Positions 15,579 through 25,265 are shown, counted from the first letter of the stretch. The stretch is 64,000 bases of DNA from Bacteroidales bacterium (GCA_029983675.1 JASBYY010000009.1:4071-68070), one strand, 5' to 3'. The notes: generated by a model from the sequence alone, not told the origin. Numbers and translations: made by a program.

Positions 15579-17186
15579 TCATCCTATCCTTACCCGTTTC
15601 AAATTCAACATATTGGTCGGATTACTTCCCAGGCCGATCACACGTCGGTTGACGAAGCGCAGCACCTCGTCGTAAAACAGCACCAACACCGGTGCATCTT
15701 GCATCATCAGGCTGTCCATCGACTGGTAGCAGCGGCACCGTTCGTTTGCATCGGCGGTAGTCATCGCCTTAGCATACAAACAATCGAAAGCAGTGTTGGA
15801 ATAATGCGAATAGTTGGGTCCGTCAGGTGCAAAGTTTGCCGTGGTGAACAGCGAGAGATAATTTTCAGCATCCGGATAGTCGGCCACCCACGAAGAACGG
15901 AAAAACGACAGGCTGCCGTTGGCACGCATGCTGCGCAACGTAGCGGGCGGCATCACTTCCATGTTGCAGTTTATGCCGATTGAGGCGACTTGCGACTGTA
16001 CAAACTTCCCAATATCGGCATATTCCGCTGTAGTGGAAAGGCGCAATGTCTGCCCTTCCAAAGCATGTTCGACGACCAACTGTTGCGCTTTTCTCATATC
16101 AAAAGCATAACCGATGCTGTCAGAATGCCCCGAAAGCCCAACCGGAATCATGCCTCCCGTTGCTGCAATCCCTATGCCGTTGCGAAGATAACGCAACATC
16201 TTTTCACGGTCAATGCAATAACTGACGGCCTGCCTCAATGCCTTGGCGCGGTCAGGTCCCAACTTGTCAGCGGAATCGATGAAAAACGAAAAATACTCCG
16301 TGTTCAGGTATGGCTCTGTGACTAAATACACGGATTCTTCGTATTTCTTACGCAGCTTTCCATCGCGAGTGAGCAATTCATCCTTATACCGTGCATCGAT
16401 ACCCGACATGAAGTCGAACTTGCCTTTGACGAACTCCAGAAAAGCCACTTGCTTATCGATGAGGAAGCTAATGGATACCGCATCAAGATACGGCAGCCTT
16501 CGGTCGCCGTCCCATTCAAAATAATTCGGATTCTTGCGGAAAACGAGCTTCACCGCTTCTTTCCAATACTGGAAAGCGAAAGGTCCCGTTCCAACAGGAT
16601 GTCGCCGAAAATCATCACCATAATACTCCACAGCTTCATGCGGGACGACAGAAGCATATGTCATTGACAAAATGCCGAGGAAAGGCGGAAAAGGCTGCGA
16701 CAATTCCACTTGAAAAGTAGTGTCGTCCAACACACGAAAAGCATAACCGTCATCATCATGCCGCACTTGGGCGAAAATCCACGCCCCAGGAGAGTTCAAA
16801 TGCTTGTCAACCAACCTGTTGAAAGAGTAAACGACATCATAAGCATTCAGGTAGCGCGGTTTATAGAAACAAGTATCCTGATGAAACCGCACATCATTGC
16901 GCAAGAAAAAAGTGTAGGTCAGTCCATCGTCACTGATCTCCCAGCGTTTGGCAATCATGGGCACAATATTCATGCTGTCGTCAAGTGCCACAAGACTATT
17001 ATATAGTTGATTGCAAGCCCAAATATGCGGAAGGTCCTTGGCATATATCGGATCGAGGGTCAAAATGCCTGCCGCCTCATTGTATCTGAAAATCGCACGT
17101 CCTTCATTCTCAACCTGCTGCAAATGACAACTCGCCAAGCCAACGAGAAGCAGGATTAACCCTAATTTTACTCCGCCTTTTATCAT
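15579..17186 (-). CDS. Oligopeptide-binding (SBP_bac_5) lipoprotein
   Basis: 535 residues. The signal MIKGGVKLGLILLLVGLASC has a lipobox cysteine (C20). The rest matches family 5 extracellular solute-binding proteins (OppA/DppA type): TLDPIYAKDLPHIWACNQLYNSL, IVPMIAKRWEISDDGLTYTF, FLRNDVRFHQD and VGTGPFAFQYWKE. It would deliver peptides or a similar ligand to an ABC importer, but no permease or ATPase gene is adjacent, so the partner must lie elsewhere. It has its own promoter element and is monocistronic. Confidence 0.88.
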   Translation of the reverse strand: MIKGGVKLGLILLLVGLASCHLQQVENEGRAIFRYNEAAGILTLDPIYAKDLPHIWACNQLYNSLVALDDSMNIVPMIAKRWEISDDGLTYTFFLRNDVRFHQDTCFYKPRYLNAYDVVYSFNRLVDKHLNSPGAWIFAQVRHDDDGYAFRVLDDTTFQVELSQPFPPFLGILSMTYASVVPHEAVEYYGDDFRRHPVGTGPFAFQYWKEAVKLVFRKNPNYFEWDGDRRLPYLDAVSISFLIDKQVAFLEFVKGKFDFMSGIDARYKDELLTRDGKLRKKYEESVYLVTEPYLNTEYFSFFIDSADKLGPDRAKALRQAVSYCIDREKMLRYLRNGIGIAATGGMIPVGLSGHSDSIGYAFDMRKAQQLVVEHALEGQTLRLSTTAEYADIGKFVQSQVASIGINCNMEVMPPATLRSMRANGSLSFFRSSWVADYPDAENYLSLFTTANFAPDGPNYSHYSNTAFDCLYAKAMTTADANERCRCYQSMDSLMMQDAPVLVLFYDEVLRFVNRRVIGLGSNPTNMLNLKRVRIG

Positions 17187-17199
17187 CTTGATTTTTCAA

Positions 17200-17207
17200 C
17201 AAAATTA
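17200..17207 (-). promoter_or_regulatory. Promoter -7 element for the peptide-binding lipoprotein
   Basis: The minus strand reads TAATTTTG, 14 nt before the ATG at 17186. The leader would be very short. Confidence 0.55.
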
Positions 17208-17267
17208 CAAATTATCTCCCGTGTCATCATCACACATTACGCAACCCTCAGGGACACCTCTAATTAA

Positions 17268-17954
17268 TTACAAATCCGGATATAACTGATTGAATTTTAC
17301 ATCATAGAATTTAATGCGCGACAGGGTGTTGCGTGTCCATGCCAGCCTCAGCTCATCTTTTTCTTCATCGGTCAACTTCCAATTGATGTCAGAAGAAGCG
17401 TGCAAACGATTGGTAAGCGCATGCATAAGCAAAGCCGCCGACACGCTGATATTGAAGCTTTCGGTGAACCCAAACATCGGGATGCGGACATGCATATCGG
17501 CATGTGAGATGGCATAATCGGTAAGACCAGTCTTTTCCGTTCCAAATACCAAAGCCACGGGCCTGTCGATCGGCAATGTATCAGGCGTAAAGTCGTTGCG
17601 GTGCGGACACGTTGCGGCGATTTGATAGCCCCTTGCATGAAGCATGTCGAAAACAGCGGGCGTATTAAAGTCCAATTCATTGTACTTGTGCAAATTAAGC
17701 CATTTCGTACTACCAACGACAATATCAGGATTGATGTCGTAAACATTGTGGTTTTCAATAATATGAACGTCTTGAACCCCTGTCAAATCGCAGCTGCGAA
17801 GCACAGCGCTCGCATTGTGCGACTGGTAGATGTCCTCAAGCACCACCGTCACATGTCGGGTGCGATAGGCCAAAACCTCCTCGAAGCGTTGTTTGCGCTC
17901 GGCCGTGATGAAAGCATATAGGAATTCAAGCAGTTTTTTATCTCTTGGCGTCAT
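17268..17954 (-). CDS. trmH: TrmH-family tRNA 2'-O-ribose methyltransferase
   Basis: 228 residues. Three SpoU motifs are visible: NASAVLRSCD (motif 1, with the catalytic-type Asn and Arg), LVFGTEKTGLTD (motif 2) and IPMFGFTESFNISVSAALLM (motif 3), which together form the knotted AdoMet site. An N-terminal extension (KKLLEFLYAFITAERKQRFEEVLAYR) resembles that of TrmH, which methylates G18 in tRNA; a 23S rRNA target cannot be excluded. The assignment to TrmH rather than RlmB rests on the N-terminus and is moderately sure. Confidence 0.85.
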   Translation of the reverse strand: MTPRDKKLLEFLYAFITAERKQRFEEVLAYRTRHVTVVLEDIYQSHNASAVLRSCDLTGVQDVHIIENHNVYDINPDIVVGSTKWLNLHKYNELDFNTPAVFDMLHARGYQIAATCPHRNDFTPDTLPIDRPVALVFGTEKTGLTDYAISHADMHVRIPMFGFTESFNISVSAALLMHALTNRLHASSDINWKLTDEEKDELRLAWTRNTLSRIKFYDVKFNQLYPDL

Positions 17955-17976
17955 GAAATTTGATGTTTTCGAAGTG

Positions 17977-17984
17977 CAAAAATA
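17977..17984 (-). promoter_or_regulatory. Promoter -7 element for trmH
   Basis: The minus strand reads TATTTTTG, 22 nt upstream of ATG 17954. Confidence 0.55.
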
Positions 17985-18105
17985 CGCTATTTTTCGAGCA
18001 TTGAATCCATTGACGTGCGATCATCCATTCATAACGAAAACATATTTTACTGATAACCATTTATTTATAACAACATTAAAGAAAAAGAAAGTCTAATAGA
18101 TTTTT

Positions 18106-18140
18106 TTTGCATCATCATATTGGTAAAAAATGTAATTTTG
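18106..18140 (+). promoter_or_regulatory. Promoter for TPR membrane protein gene
   Basis: TTTG (18106-18109) and TAATTTTG (18133-18140) are separated by 23 nt, slightly longer than the usual 19-21. The ATG at 18163 follows 22 nt later. Confidence 0.55.
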
Positions 18141-18162
18141 CGCTTTGAAATTTTGAATCAAT

Positions 18163-18858
18163 ATGGCAAATCAAAGTGAAAAGCAGAATCGCGTAGACGA
18201 AAATCTGCAAAATGTTGAAAATGCGTTAAGCAAGACCGAACTTTTTATTGAGAAAAACCAGAAGACCATTTGGATTGTCCTGGGCATCATCATTGCAATA
18301 GTCCTTATCATCTTCGGAATCAAGAAATCCTATCTGGATCCTCGTTCCGAAGAGGCCAGCAAGCAGATTTTCAAAGCTCAGCAACAATTCGAAAAAGGTC
18401 AATATGAAGCTGCTTTGAATGGCGACGGCAACTACCTCGGCTTCCTGAGCATCGTTGATGAATACGGCTCGACAAAAAGCGGCAAATTGGCTGCCTATTA
18501 TGCCGGCATTTGCTACATCAATCAAGGCAAATTCAACGAGGCCCTCTCCATGCTTGAAAAATTCAAAGGCTCGGATCAGATTCTTGCTCCGTTGTCATAC
18601 GGTCTTATGGGCGACTGCTACATGCAGCTTGATGATGTTCAGAAAGCCATTTCGAAATACGAAAAAGGCGCCTCTATGAGAACCAACAACTTCGCCACAC
18701 CGATGCTTTTGCAAAAGCTTGGCGCTTCCTGCGAAATTGCCGGTGACAACGCCAAAGCATTAAAAGCTTACGAAACCTTGAAAAAAGACTTCCCGTTAAG
18801 CAACGAGGCCTTTGAAATAGAAAGAAATATTGCCAAACTCAAAGAGATGACGAAATGA
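18163..18858 (+). CDS. Membrane-anchored tetratricopeptide repeat protein
   Basis: 231 residues. A charged N-terminus (1-42) precedes one transmembrane helix (TIWIVLGIIIAIVLIIFGI, about 43-61). The remainder is a run of TPR-like helical pairs facing the periplasm: AAYYAGICYINQGKFNEALSM, APLSYGLMGDCYMQLDDVQKA and LLQKLGASCEIAGDNAKALKAYETL. The layout resembles YfgM/TPR_21 proteins, which act as periplasmic chaperone partners, but no specific role can be claimed. It has its own promoter and a strong terminator. Confidence 0.8.
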   Translation: MANQSEKQNRVDENLQNVENALSKTELFIEKNQKTIWIVLGIIIAIVLIIFGIKKSYLDPRSEEASKQIFKAQQQFEKGQYEAALNGDGNYLGFLSIVDEYGSTKSGKLAAYYAGICYINQGKFNEALSMLEKFKGSDQILAPLSYGLMGDCYMQLDDVQKAISKYEKGASMRTNNFATPMLLQKLGASCEIAGDNAKALKAYETLKKDFPLSNEAFEIERNIAKLKEMTK

Positions 18859-18884
18859 TTTTCTAAATCATCAAATATTGAATT

Positions 18885-18914
18885 AAAGTCCGGCAGTTAT
18901 GTCGGGCTTTTTTT
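18885..18914 (+). terminator. Terminator after TPR gene
   Basis: An 11-bp stem (18885-18895 with 18900-18910, including three G-T pairs) with a 4-nt loop is followed by TTTTTTTG. Confidence 0.75.
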
Positions 18915-18967
18915 GTCAAATCAATGATAAACAGAAAGGAAGCCCATTTTCTCTTTTCGAAAAAGCC

Positions 18968-18975
18968 TAACTTTG
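18968..18975 (+). promoter_or_regulatory. Promoter -7 element for fmt
   Basis: TAACTTTG ends only 4 nt before the ATG at 18980, so transcription would begin at or after that codon. This favours the second ATG (18989) as the start of fmt. Confidence 0.5.
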
Positions 18976-18988
18976 CACCATGAACACC

Positions 18989-19954
18989 ATGAAAAAGATA
19001 AAGATCGTATATTTTGGCACTCCTGAGTTTGCTGCATCTCAATTGGAAGCTGTCTTGAAGGCTGGCTACGAAATAGCTGCCGTCGTCACCATGCCCGACA
19101 AACCCGCGGGGAGGGGCAAGAAAATCCGTTTTTCCGAAGTGAAAGAAACCGCCCTTCGTCACGCGTTACCCTTGCTACAGCCCGCAAATCTAAAAGACCC
19201 TGAGTTTTTGAAACAATTAGAATCATTCCAGGCCGATCTTTTCATCGTTGTGGCTTTCAGAATGCTGCCGGCTGCCGTATGGAGAATGCCACGCCTGGGC
19301 ACTTTCAACCTGCATGCTTCGCTTTTACCCCAATATCGCGGTGCGGCACCTATTAACCACGCCATCATTAATGGCGAAACCGAAACCGGATTGACCACCT
19401 TCTTCCTGAACGAAGATATTGACAAAGGTGCCGTCATCCTGCAAAAAAAGGTTGTTATCCGCCCCGATGAAACCGCTGGAGAACTGCATGACGAGCTGAT
19501 GCGATTGGGTAATGAGCTTGTAGTATCAACGATAGAGAAAATCGAGTGCAGGACGGCGACCGTCACCACTCAAGATCAGCTTTCATCAGGCGTTGCACTA
19601 AAAGAAGCGCCCAAAATATTCAAGGATTTTTGTTTTATCGATTGGAACTGCGACTGCACCTCTATCTATAACCTTGTTCGTGGTCTGTCGCCATACCCTG
19701 CCGCGCATACACGCCTCGTTTCTGCGCAAAGCCAGCCTATCGACTTGAAAATATACGCATGCAAAACGGAAAGCTGCATCCATCATGAAGCGACGGGAAG
19801 CGTACGCACCGACGGTAAGACTTTTTTGAAAATTGCAGTTTCTGACGGCTACATCTACTTGACGGTTTTACAACAAGCCGGAAAAAAGCAAATGACCATC
19901 GAAGAATTTCTACGCGGCTTTCATTTTGACGAAACATGGAAAACCTCATTTTAG
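18989..19954 (+). CDS. fmt: Methionyl-tRNA formyltransferase
   Basis: 321 residues from ATG 18989 (324 if the ATG at 18980 is used; the promoter position favours the later one). The enzyme transfers a formyl group from 10-formyl-THF to Met-tRNA for initiation. YFGTPEFAASQLEAVL opens the Rossmann-like domain. TMPDKPAGRGKKIR is the tRNA-contacting loop region. LGTFNLHASLLPQYRGAAPI carries the catalytic Asn and His, and LNEDIDKGAV the catalytic Asp. The C-terminal OB-like domain ends IEEFLRGF. It is the only gene between two promoters here. Confidence 0.95.
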   Translation: MKKIKIVYFGTPEFAASQLEAVLKAGYEIAAVVTMPDKPAGRGKKIRFSEVKETALRHALPLLQPANLKDPEFLKQLESFQADLFIVVAFRMLPAAVWRMPRLGTFNLHASLLPQYRGAAPINHAIINGETETGLTTFFLNEDIDKGAVILQKKVVIRPDETAGELHDELMRLGNELVVSTIEKIECRTATVTTQDQLSSGVALKEAPKIFKDFCFIDWNCDCTSIYNLVRGLSPYPAAHTRLVSAQSQPIDLKIYACKTESCIHHEATGSVRTDGKTFLKIAVSDGYIYLTVLQQAGKKQMTIEEFLRGFHFDETWKTSF

Positions 19955-20081
19955 GGTTTGAAACATGCTTTGAAACGCCCTGAAGAAGCGACTTTTGATG
20001 CGTTTTGAAAAAAATACCACATTTTTTGTCAAAAAAAAGTGTTTTTTTTGACAAAAAGTCTTGCACAATAAGAAATTAAAC

Positions 20082-20089
20082 TATTTTTG
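20082..20089 (+). promoter_or_regulatory. Promoter -7 element for HU gene
   Basis: TATTTTTG lies 39 nt before the ATG at 20129. A partial -33 match (CTTG, 20060-20063) stands 18 nt upstream. Confidence 0.55.
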
Positions 20090-20128
20090 TAGCCGTTACT
20101 AATTTATTAACCAACAAATACAACAAAA

Positions 20129-20392
20129 ATGAACAAAGCAGAATTAATCGATGCAATGGCCGAAAAAGCCGGCATGACAAAAGTTGATGCAAGAAAAGCT
20201 CTTGATGCTTTCATGGAAGTCACCAAAGGGGCTATTAAAAAGGACGACAAAATTGCTCTCGTTGGATTCGGTTCCTTTACAGTAACCAAACGCGCCGCCA
20301 GAAAAGGCCACAACCCGAAAACAGGAAAATCCATCAACATCCCTGCAAAGAAGGTTGTCAGATTCAAACCCGCTTCCAACATCATGAAATAA
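20129..20392 (+). CDS. hup: HU-family DNA-binding protein
   Basis: 87 residues, slightly below the usual 90. MNKAELIDAMAEKAGMTKVD, the central VGFGSFTVTKRAARKGHNP and the arm tip KSINIPAKKVVRFKPA are diagnostic of HU. As a dimer it bends and compacts DNA. Monocistronic: it has its own promoter and ends in a terminator shared with recQ. Confidence 0.95.
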   Translation: MNKAELIDAMAEKAGMTKVDARKALDAFMEVTKGAIKKDDKIALVGFGSFTVTKRAARKGHNPKTGKSINIPAKKVVRFKPASNIMK

Positions 20393-20410
20393 TCAAGTTC
20401 TGGAAACACG

Positions 20411-20436
20411 AAAAAGGCCGCTTAAGCGGCCTTTTT
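20411..20436. terminator. Bidirectional terminator between HU gene and recQ
   Basis: A perfect 26-bp palindrome: AAAAAGGCCGCTT followed immediately by its reverse complement. It serves both convergent genes, with A and T tracts on the correct sides for each. Confidence 0.9.
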
Positions 20437-20440
20437 CGTT

Positions 20441-22369
20441 TTAATACTTCTTCCCTTTCTTCACTGTGCTGATATTTCCACGCCCATCGTCGCGTATCAT
20501 CCCATTATCCATCATCCACCGAAGCACTTCCAGCACATCTTCCTCCCTGCTTTCACTGCATAAAGTAGTGGCTCCGTAAACGGTCAGCGGTTGCTCCATG
20601 AGTACATTCGTAATCCTATCGCTAATCTGCTGGTAAATCTTTCTTTCCGATAAATCAGCGTGTTTTTTTCGACAGACATCGCAACGTTCGCAACAACGGC
20701 TGTCCTTCTCGTTGAAATAACGCAAGAGCTGCACGCTCCGGCACTCTTCGTCATCATTAACAAAGTCGATGACGGCCTGCATCCGTTCCTGGACCTCTTT
20801 TTTCCTATCATAATAATGCTCACTCGACAGACTGAAATATTTCGTATCGATATATTCCGACAAAAACAACAACTGCGGCTTATCATTCCGTGGCGCATAG
20901 CTGAGGTAATTCATTCTCTCCAGTTGTTTCAGCTGCGCTGCGACCTTGTCCGCTCCTATTCCGACCTTTCCTGCCAAGCTTTCCTCATCGATTTTGACGA
21001 AATCGGTTAATACGCCGGGCAAACTGCGCAAGAGCACATTAATTAAGGTGCTATATTTCGGATTGTCGAGTTGAAAACGATACAAAGCTTCGCGCGAGGC
21101 CTTGATAAACAGCTTTGAAGGTTCTTCAAAACTTTCAGAGCGGGTCCAGAAGCCCTCTTTCTCCAAAAGCTTCAAGGTGTTGAATACCTCCAGCATCGAA
21201 AAGCCATACTGCCTCGCAAAATCAGACATGATGAAAGGGTATGAAACACCATTTCCGGAACCGACAGGGATTTGCAAATAGTTTCCAATGGCCTTGTAAA
21301 TCATCTTGATGCGTTCCAATTCAGGAAAGGAAACCGACAGATTGTCTTTCAACTTGGCAATATCCTCCTGAGAAACGAGTAACATGGCATCGGCAGGCTT
21401 CAGGTCGCGTCCCGCACGGCCGGCCTCCTGAAAATAAGCTTCAATGCTATCGGGAAGGTCGATATGAACCACGAGACGGACATCGGGCTTGTCGATACCC
21501 ATTCCAAAAGCATTGGTGGCCACAATGACCCTAACCTTTCCTTTCATCCATTGCTCCTGCCTCACATCGCGCACTTTGACATCAAGTCCGGCATGATAAT
21601 AGGTCGATGAAATCCCGATGGAAGAAAGCCAATCGGAAATGACTTGTGTACGCTTACGGCTGCGCACATATACAATGGCGCTGCCCGATGTCATTCCTTG
21701 AAGTCTTCTCTGTAGCAATCCGAATTTATCCGCTTCATGGAACACACTGTAAGTGATATTCTTACGTTCAAAGCTGCTTTGAAACACATTGCGTTGTTTG
21801 AAGCCCAATCGGAACTGTATGTCATCAACTACCTTTGCAGTAGCAGTGGCCGTCAACGCCAGCACTGGCGTGTTGGGAATAAAGGGTCTGATTTCGGCTA
21901 TCTTCAAATAGGGCGGACGAAAATCATAGCCCCATTGCGAAATGCAATGCGACTCGTCCACCGCCAACAGATTGACTTTCATGCGGCGCAAGGCTTCAAT
22001 AAATTGATTTGTCATCAGCCGCTCCGGAGACACATAAAGGAACTTCAACCGTCCGAAAACAGCCTGATTGTACGCCAAATCCATCGCATCGGGGTGCATG
22101 CCCGAAAAAATCGCGGCGGCAGGTATGTTTTTTTCAACCAAGTGCGCCACCTGATCTTTCATCAAGGCAATCAACGGGGTGATGACCACGCAAATCCCGT
22201 CCATTGCCATAGCAGGCACTTGGAAACAGATCGACTTGCCACCACCCGTGGGCAGCAAGGCCAGCGTGTCGCGGCCCGCGACAACAGCATCTACAATGTC
22301 CTCCTGCAAAGGACGAAACGACGGATAGCCCCAATATTGCCGTAATACAGAAAGTGTCTTTTCGCTCAT
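20441..22369 (-). CDS. recQ: ATP-dependent DNA helicase RecQ
   Basis: 642 residues. Motif I is LLPTGGGKSICFQVPA, motif II is AVDESHCISQWGYDFRP (DESH in place of DEAH) and motif VI is QEAGRAGRD. Zinc-binding cysteines occur in CRSVQLLRYF and CCERCDVC. A winged-helix RQC-like part follows, but no HRDC domain is evident at the C-terminus. A 3'-5' helicase for recombination and fork repair. It has its own promoter element at 22387-22394. Confidence 0.93.
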   Translation of the reverse strand: MSEKTLSVLRQYWGYPSFRPLQEDIVDAVVAGRDTLALLPTGGGKSICFQVPAMAMDGICVVITPLIALMKDQVAHLVEKNIPAAAIFSGMHPDAMDLAYNQAVFGRLKFLYVSPERLMTNQFIEALRRMKVNLLAVDESHCISQWGYDFRPPYLKIAEIRPFIPNTPVLALTATATAKVVDDIQFRLGFKQRNVFQSSFERKNITYSVFHEADKFGLLQRRLQGMTSGSAIVYVRSRKRTQVISDWLSSIGISSTYYHAGLDVKVRDVRQEQWMKGKVRVIVATNAFGMGIDKPDVRLVVHIDLPDSIEAYFQEAGRAGRDLKPADAMLLVSQEDIAKLKDNLSVSFPELERIKMIYKAIGNYLQIPVGSGNGVSYPFIMSDFARQYGFSMLEVFNTLKLLEKEGFWTRSESFEEPSKLFIKASREALYRFQLDNPKYSTLINVLLRSLPGVLTDFVKIDEESLAGKVGIGADKVAAQLKQLERMNYLSYAPRNDKPQLLFLSEYIDTKYFSLSSEHYYDRKKEVQERMQAVIDFVNDDEECRSVQLLRYFNEKDSRCCERCDVCRKKHADLSERKIYQQISDRITNVLMEQPLTVYGATTLCSESREEDVLEVLRWMMDNGMIRDDGRGNISTVKKGKKY

Positions 22370-22386
22370 GCCTTTGATTTACTATG

Positions 22387-22394
22387 CAAAGATA
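22387..22394 (-). promoter_or_regulatory. Promoter -7 element for recQ
   Basis: The minus strand reads TATCTTTG, 17 nt before ATG 22369; ATTG (22417-22414) is a three-of-four -33 match at 19-nt spacing. Confidence 0.55.
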
Positions 22395-22487
22395 GTTTTT
22401 TTCGTCTAAATCCCAATACTGCCTGAGCTTGTTTCCCTTGCCAATTCAAAAAAAACCAGAAGGAATATTCATTACCCAATAATTGAC

Positions 22488-22495
22488 TATTTTTG
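22488..22495 (+). promoter_or_regulatory. Promoter -7 element for small protein / TonB receptor pair
   Basis: TATTTTTG about 117 nt upstream of the ATG at 22613. The leader (about 22500-22612) shows no recognised riboswitch. Confidence 0.5.
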
Positions 22496-22612
22496 CGCCC
22501 TTGGAAAAAGCATTACCAATGGTAAGAGTAAACCGTTTTTACTGCTACTGCAAAACCGATTAGCCGCATGTTATCGCTCCACCTATAGGCTCAAGGCATT
22601 ATCCAACATCTA

Positions 22613-22915
22613 ATGGTTAAAAAGACAAGGCGCATATTATCATGGTTTCTACTGCTTACATTTGTAAGTTTGTGGATGCTGAAATCGGAACATCATCACG
22701 AGGCTTCCGAACACATCCATGACAAGAGTGTCGTCACTCTGAGCGAAAAATGCGAGGTATGCAGCTATGAGTTCAAAACGCTCTCCTTCGGAATCGACCC
22801 GTTGGATTTATCCCAGGAAATCACAGAATGTCCCTACATTATCCATAAATATTCAGCTGATTATCAATCTCCAGAAGGGTGCCAGACCCATCTGCGCGCC
22901 CCTCCTATGGCATGA
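22613..22915 (+). CDS. Small exported His/Cys-rich protein, function unknown
   Basis: 100 residues. One hydrophobic N-terminal segment (ILSWFLLLTFVSLWML, about 8-23) would be a signal or anchor. It is followed by a metal-binding-like run SEHHHEASEHIHDKS and a pair EKCEVCSYEF; another cysteine is at ECPYI. No family is recognised with certainty. It lies 56 nt upstream of a TonB-dependent receptor, in the same direction and under one promoter element. A periplasmic metal carrier or sensor working with that receptor is a reasonable guess, not more. Confidence 0.6.
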   Translation: MVKKTRRILSWFLLLTFVSLWMLKSEHHHEASEHIHDKSVVTLSEKCEVCSYEFKTLSFGIDPLDLSQEITECPYIIHKYSADYQSPEGCQTHLRAPPMA

Positions 22916-22971
22916 TTTTGACAAAAGGAAGACTCTCTTGAATATTTAATCACTTTTATTTTTAATCCAAT

Positions 22972-25191
22972 ATGAAAAAAGCATTTTTTATTTTTTTCAT
23001 GGTATGTTTATGTCATGCCATGAAAGCTCAGAATATCATTACAGGAAAAGTTTTGGGACAGGATCAACGACCCCTGTCAGGTGCAACTGTTTACATTCAC
23101 GAACTGAATAAAGGAACGGCGACAGATGCGGAAGGCCGTTACCGGCTGAATAATTTGCCAAAAGGACAAATCAAGGTTCAGTTTTCGCATGTCGGTTACA
23201 ACAGTAACATCAAGACCTTACAATTAATGGGGGTCCCCCAAACCATAGACGTCACGTTGCTTCCGGCCAATGTGGGCATGGACGAAGTCGTTGTAACATC
23301 AGGCTACCACAGTGACCAGCGACGAAACGCAGTGAAAATCGACGTTCTGTCACTCGATGCGACAAAAGGAATGACATCGCCGAATCTTATGGAAAAAATC
23401 TGTTCAGTGCCTGGCGTGGACATGATTTCAAAAGGCAGTGGCGTGACAAAACCCGTCATACGCGGGCTTTCGATGAACGATGTCCTTGTGCTGAACAATG
23501 GCGTGAGGCACGAGAACTATCAGTATTCCGACCATCATCCTCTTGGCATCAGCGAATATGGTGTTGAAAAAGTGGAAATTGTCAAAGGTCCCGTGTCGTT
23601 ATTGTACGGATCGGATGCCATAGGCGGTGTCATTAACTTTGTTCAGGAGAAACCTGCCCCTATCGGCAGCATCACCGGAGATTACAATGTGGGCCTATTC
23701 TCGAACACACGGGGTATGACCAACAATTTAGGCATTAAGGGAGCTTCCGGAAAGTTTTTTGGCGGCATCCGTGCAGGACACTCCACCCATGCCGATTTCC
23801 GTCAAGGAGGTGGAGCTTTTGCCCCCAACACGCGATTCAATGAATGGTCGGTGAAAGGCAACGCCGGATACACCGGAAAAAAACTTTATTCCCGTTTGTC
23901 TTATGAATACGGCAGTCAAAAGTTAGGTTTGGCAGAAGAAGAAGCCTTTGACCTGGTGAAAGCCGGCGAACGAAAAAATAGTGTATTTTACCAACGGTTT
24001 AACTCCCATTTGCTTTCCTCACAAAACCGGCTGTTCCTCGGAAAATACAAAATGGAAGTAAACGCTGCCTACCAGAGCACCGATCTTGCACATGTTGAGG
24101 ATGAGAACGAAGTGGAGATTGAAATGCGCCTCGCCACCTTGACCTACGAGGCAAAGCTCTTCATGATCCCCAATGACAAATCGGAATATGTGGTGGGGTT
24201 TCAAGGTTTCAATCAGAAAAACCTGAACCTAAACGGCCGTCCCGTCAAACTGCTGCCCAATGCCACCGTGGGCAACCAAGCCGCCTTCGCCTTGTTGCAG
24301 CATGAGTTTTTCGAAAGCCTCAGGTTACAAGCCGGTGTTCGATATGACTTCGGACAGATTGTTTCAGAATCCATCGCGGCTTCCGATGAAAGCTCGTACC
24401 GGCCCTGTATCAGTAAGCATCACGGCAGTCTCAACGGTTCCATAGGAGGCACCTATACCCTGAACCGTTTTGTGTTCCGCGCCAATTTTGCCACTGCATA
24501 TCGAAGCCCCAATCTGGCCGAACTGACATCTGACGGACTGCACGAGTTACGGTATGAAAAAGGCGATGCGAATCTGCTGCCCGAAAAATCGCGCGAAACC
24601 GACGCTGGCATCCGTTACCACAGCCCCAACGTAACACTGAATATTGCTGCTTTCTACAACAAAGTGAACAACTACATTTTTATCGCCCCCACCGGTGATA
24701 CCACAAATGCAGGTGTGAACATTTATCAATACCGACAGGTCCATTCCATTTTGTTTGGCGGTGAGGCAGGGTTGCAAATCCATCCCGCCACTATGAAATG
24801 GCTGCAACTCGAATCCACCTACGCCGGTGTGGTCGGCAAACAAGAAAACGGGAAACATCTCCCATTCGTGCCGGCTCAAAAGCTGTCCCTTGCACTGAAA
24901 CTGACCAAAGAAAAAATGGCTTTCCTTGAGGATTCTTATTTTTCGGCACGCATGACAAAGGTTTTCGACCAAAACAAAATCGCTCATGATGAAACAGCCA
25001 CTAAAGGTTATTTGTTAGTAGATTTGAGCACAGGAACCTCCTTGCGATTCGGGAAACAATCCCTACAAATGGAGTTAGGTGTCAAGAACCTTTTCGATGT
25101 AAAATACATCGACCACCTTTCCACTTTGAAAGAAGCTGCGTTGCTCAATCCCGGCAGAAATGTGACCCTAAGTCTAAAAGTCCCTTTCTAA
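22972..25191 (+). CDS. TonB-dependent outer membrane receptor
   Basis: 739 residues. A signal peptide (1-19) is followed by a carboxypeptidase-D-like regulatory domain (about 22-105, ITGKVLGQDQRPLSGATVYI) typical of Bacteroidota receptors. The plug domain follows (about 110-230, PGVDMISKGSGVTKPVIRGL, VEIVKGPVSLLYGSDAIGGV) and then a beta-barrel closing with LKVPF. The plug carries NYQYSDHHPLGI, a His-rich string. It is not a SusC-type protein (about 1000 residues). The His-rich small protein encoded before it suggests a metal or metal-chelate ligand, similar to ZnuD-like receptors, but the ligand is inferred from context only. Confidence 0.85.
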   Translation: MKKAFFIFFMVCLCHAMKAQNIITGKVLGQDQRPLSGATVYIHELNKGTATDAEGRYRLNNLPKGQIKVQFSHVGYNSNIKTLQLMGVPQTIDVTLLPANVGMDEVVVTSGYHSDQRRNAVKIDVLSLDATKGMTSPNLMEKICSVPGVDMISKGSGVTKPVIRGLSMNDVLVLNNGVRHENYQYSDHHPLGISEYGVEKVEIVKGPVSLLYGSDAIGGVINFVQEKPAPIGSITGDYNVGLFSNTRGMTNNLGIKGASGKFFGGIRAGHSTHADFRQGGGAFAPNTRFNEWSVKGNAGYTGKKLYSRLSYEYGSQKLGLAEEEAFDLVKAGERKNSVFYQRFNSHLLSSQNRLFLGKYKMEVNAAYQSTDLAHVEDENEVEIEMRLATLTYEAKLFMIPNDKSEYVVGFQGFNQKNLNLNGRPVKLLPNATVGNQAAFALLQHEFFESLRLQAGVRYDFGQIVSESIAASDESSYRPCISKHHGSLNGSIGGTYTLNRFVFRANFATAYRSPNLAELTSDGLHELRYEKGDANLLPEKSRETDAGIRYHSPNVTLNIAAFYNKVNNYIFIAPTGDTTNAGVNIYQYRQVHSILFGGEAGLQIHPATMKWLQLESTYAGVVGKQENGKHLPFVPAQKLSLALKLTKEKMAFLEDSYFSARMTKVFDQNKIAHDETATKGYLLVDLSTGTSLRFGKQSLQMELGVKNLFDVKYIDHLSTLKEAALLNPGRNVTLSLKVPF

Positions 25192-25265
25192 CCCATGTTT
25201 CATAGGCGGACACCGCATGAGATGACACTTTGGTGCGGACCGAACAGATAGAAGCGCCTGCAGAT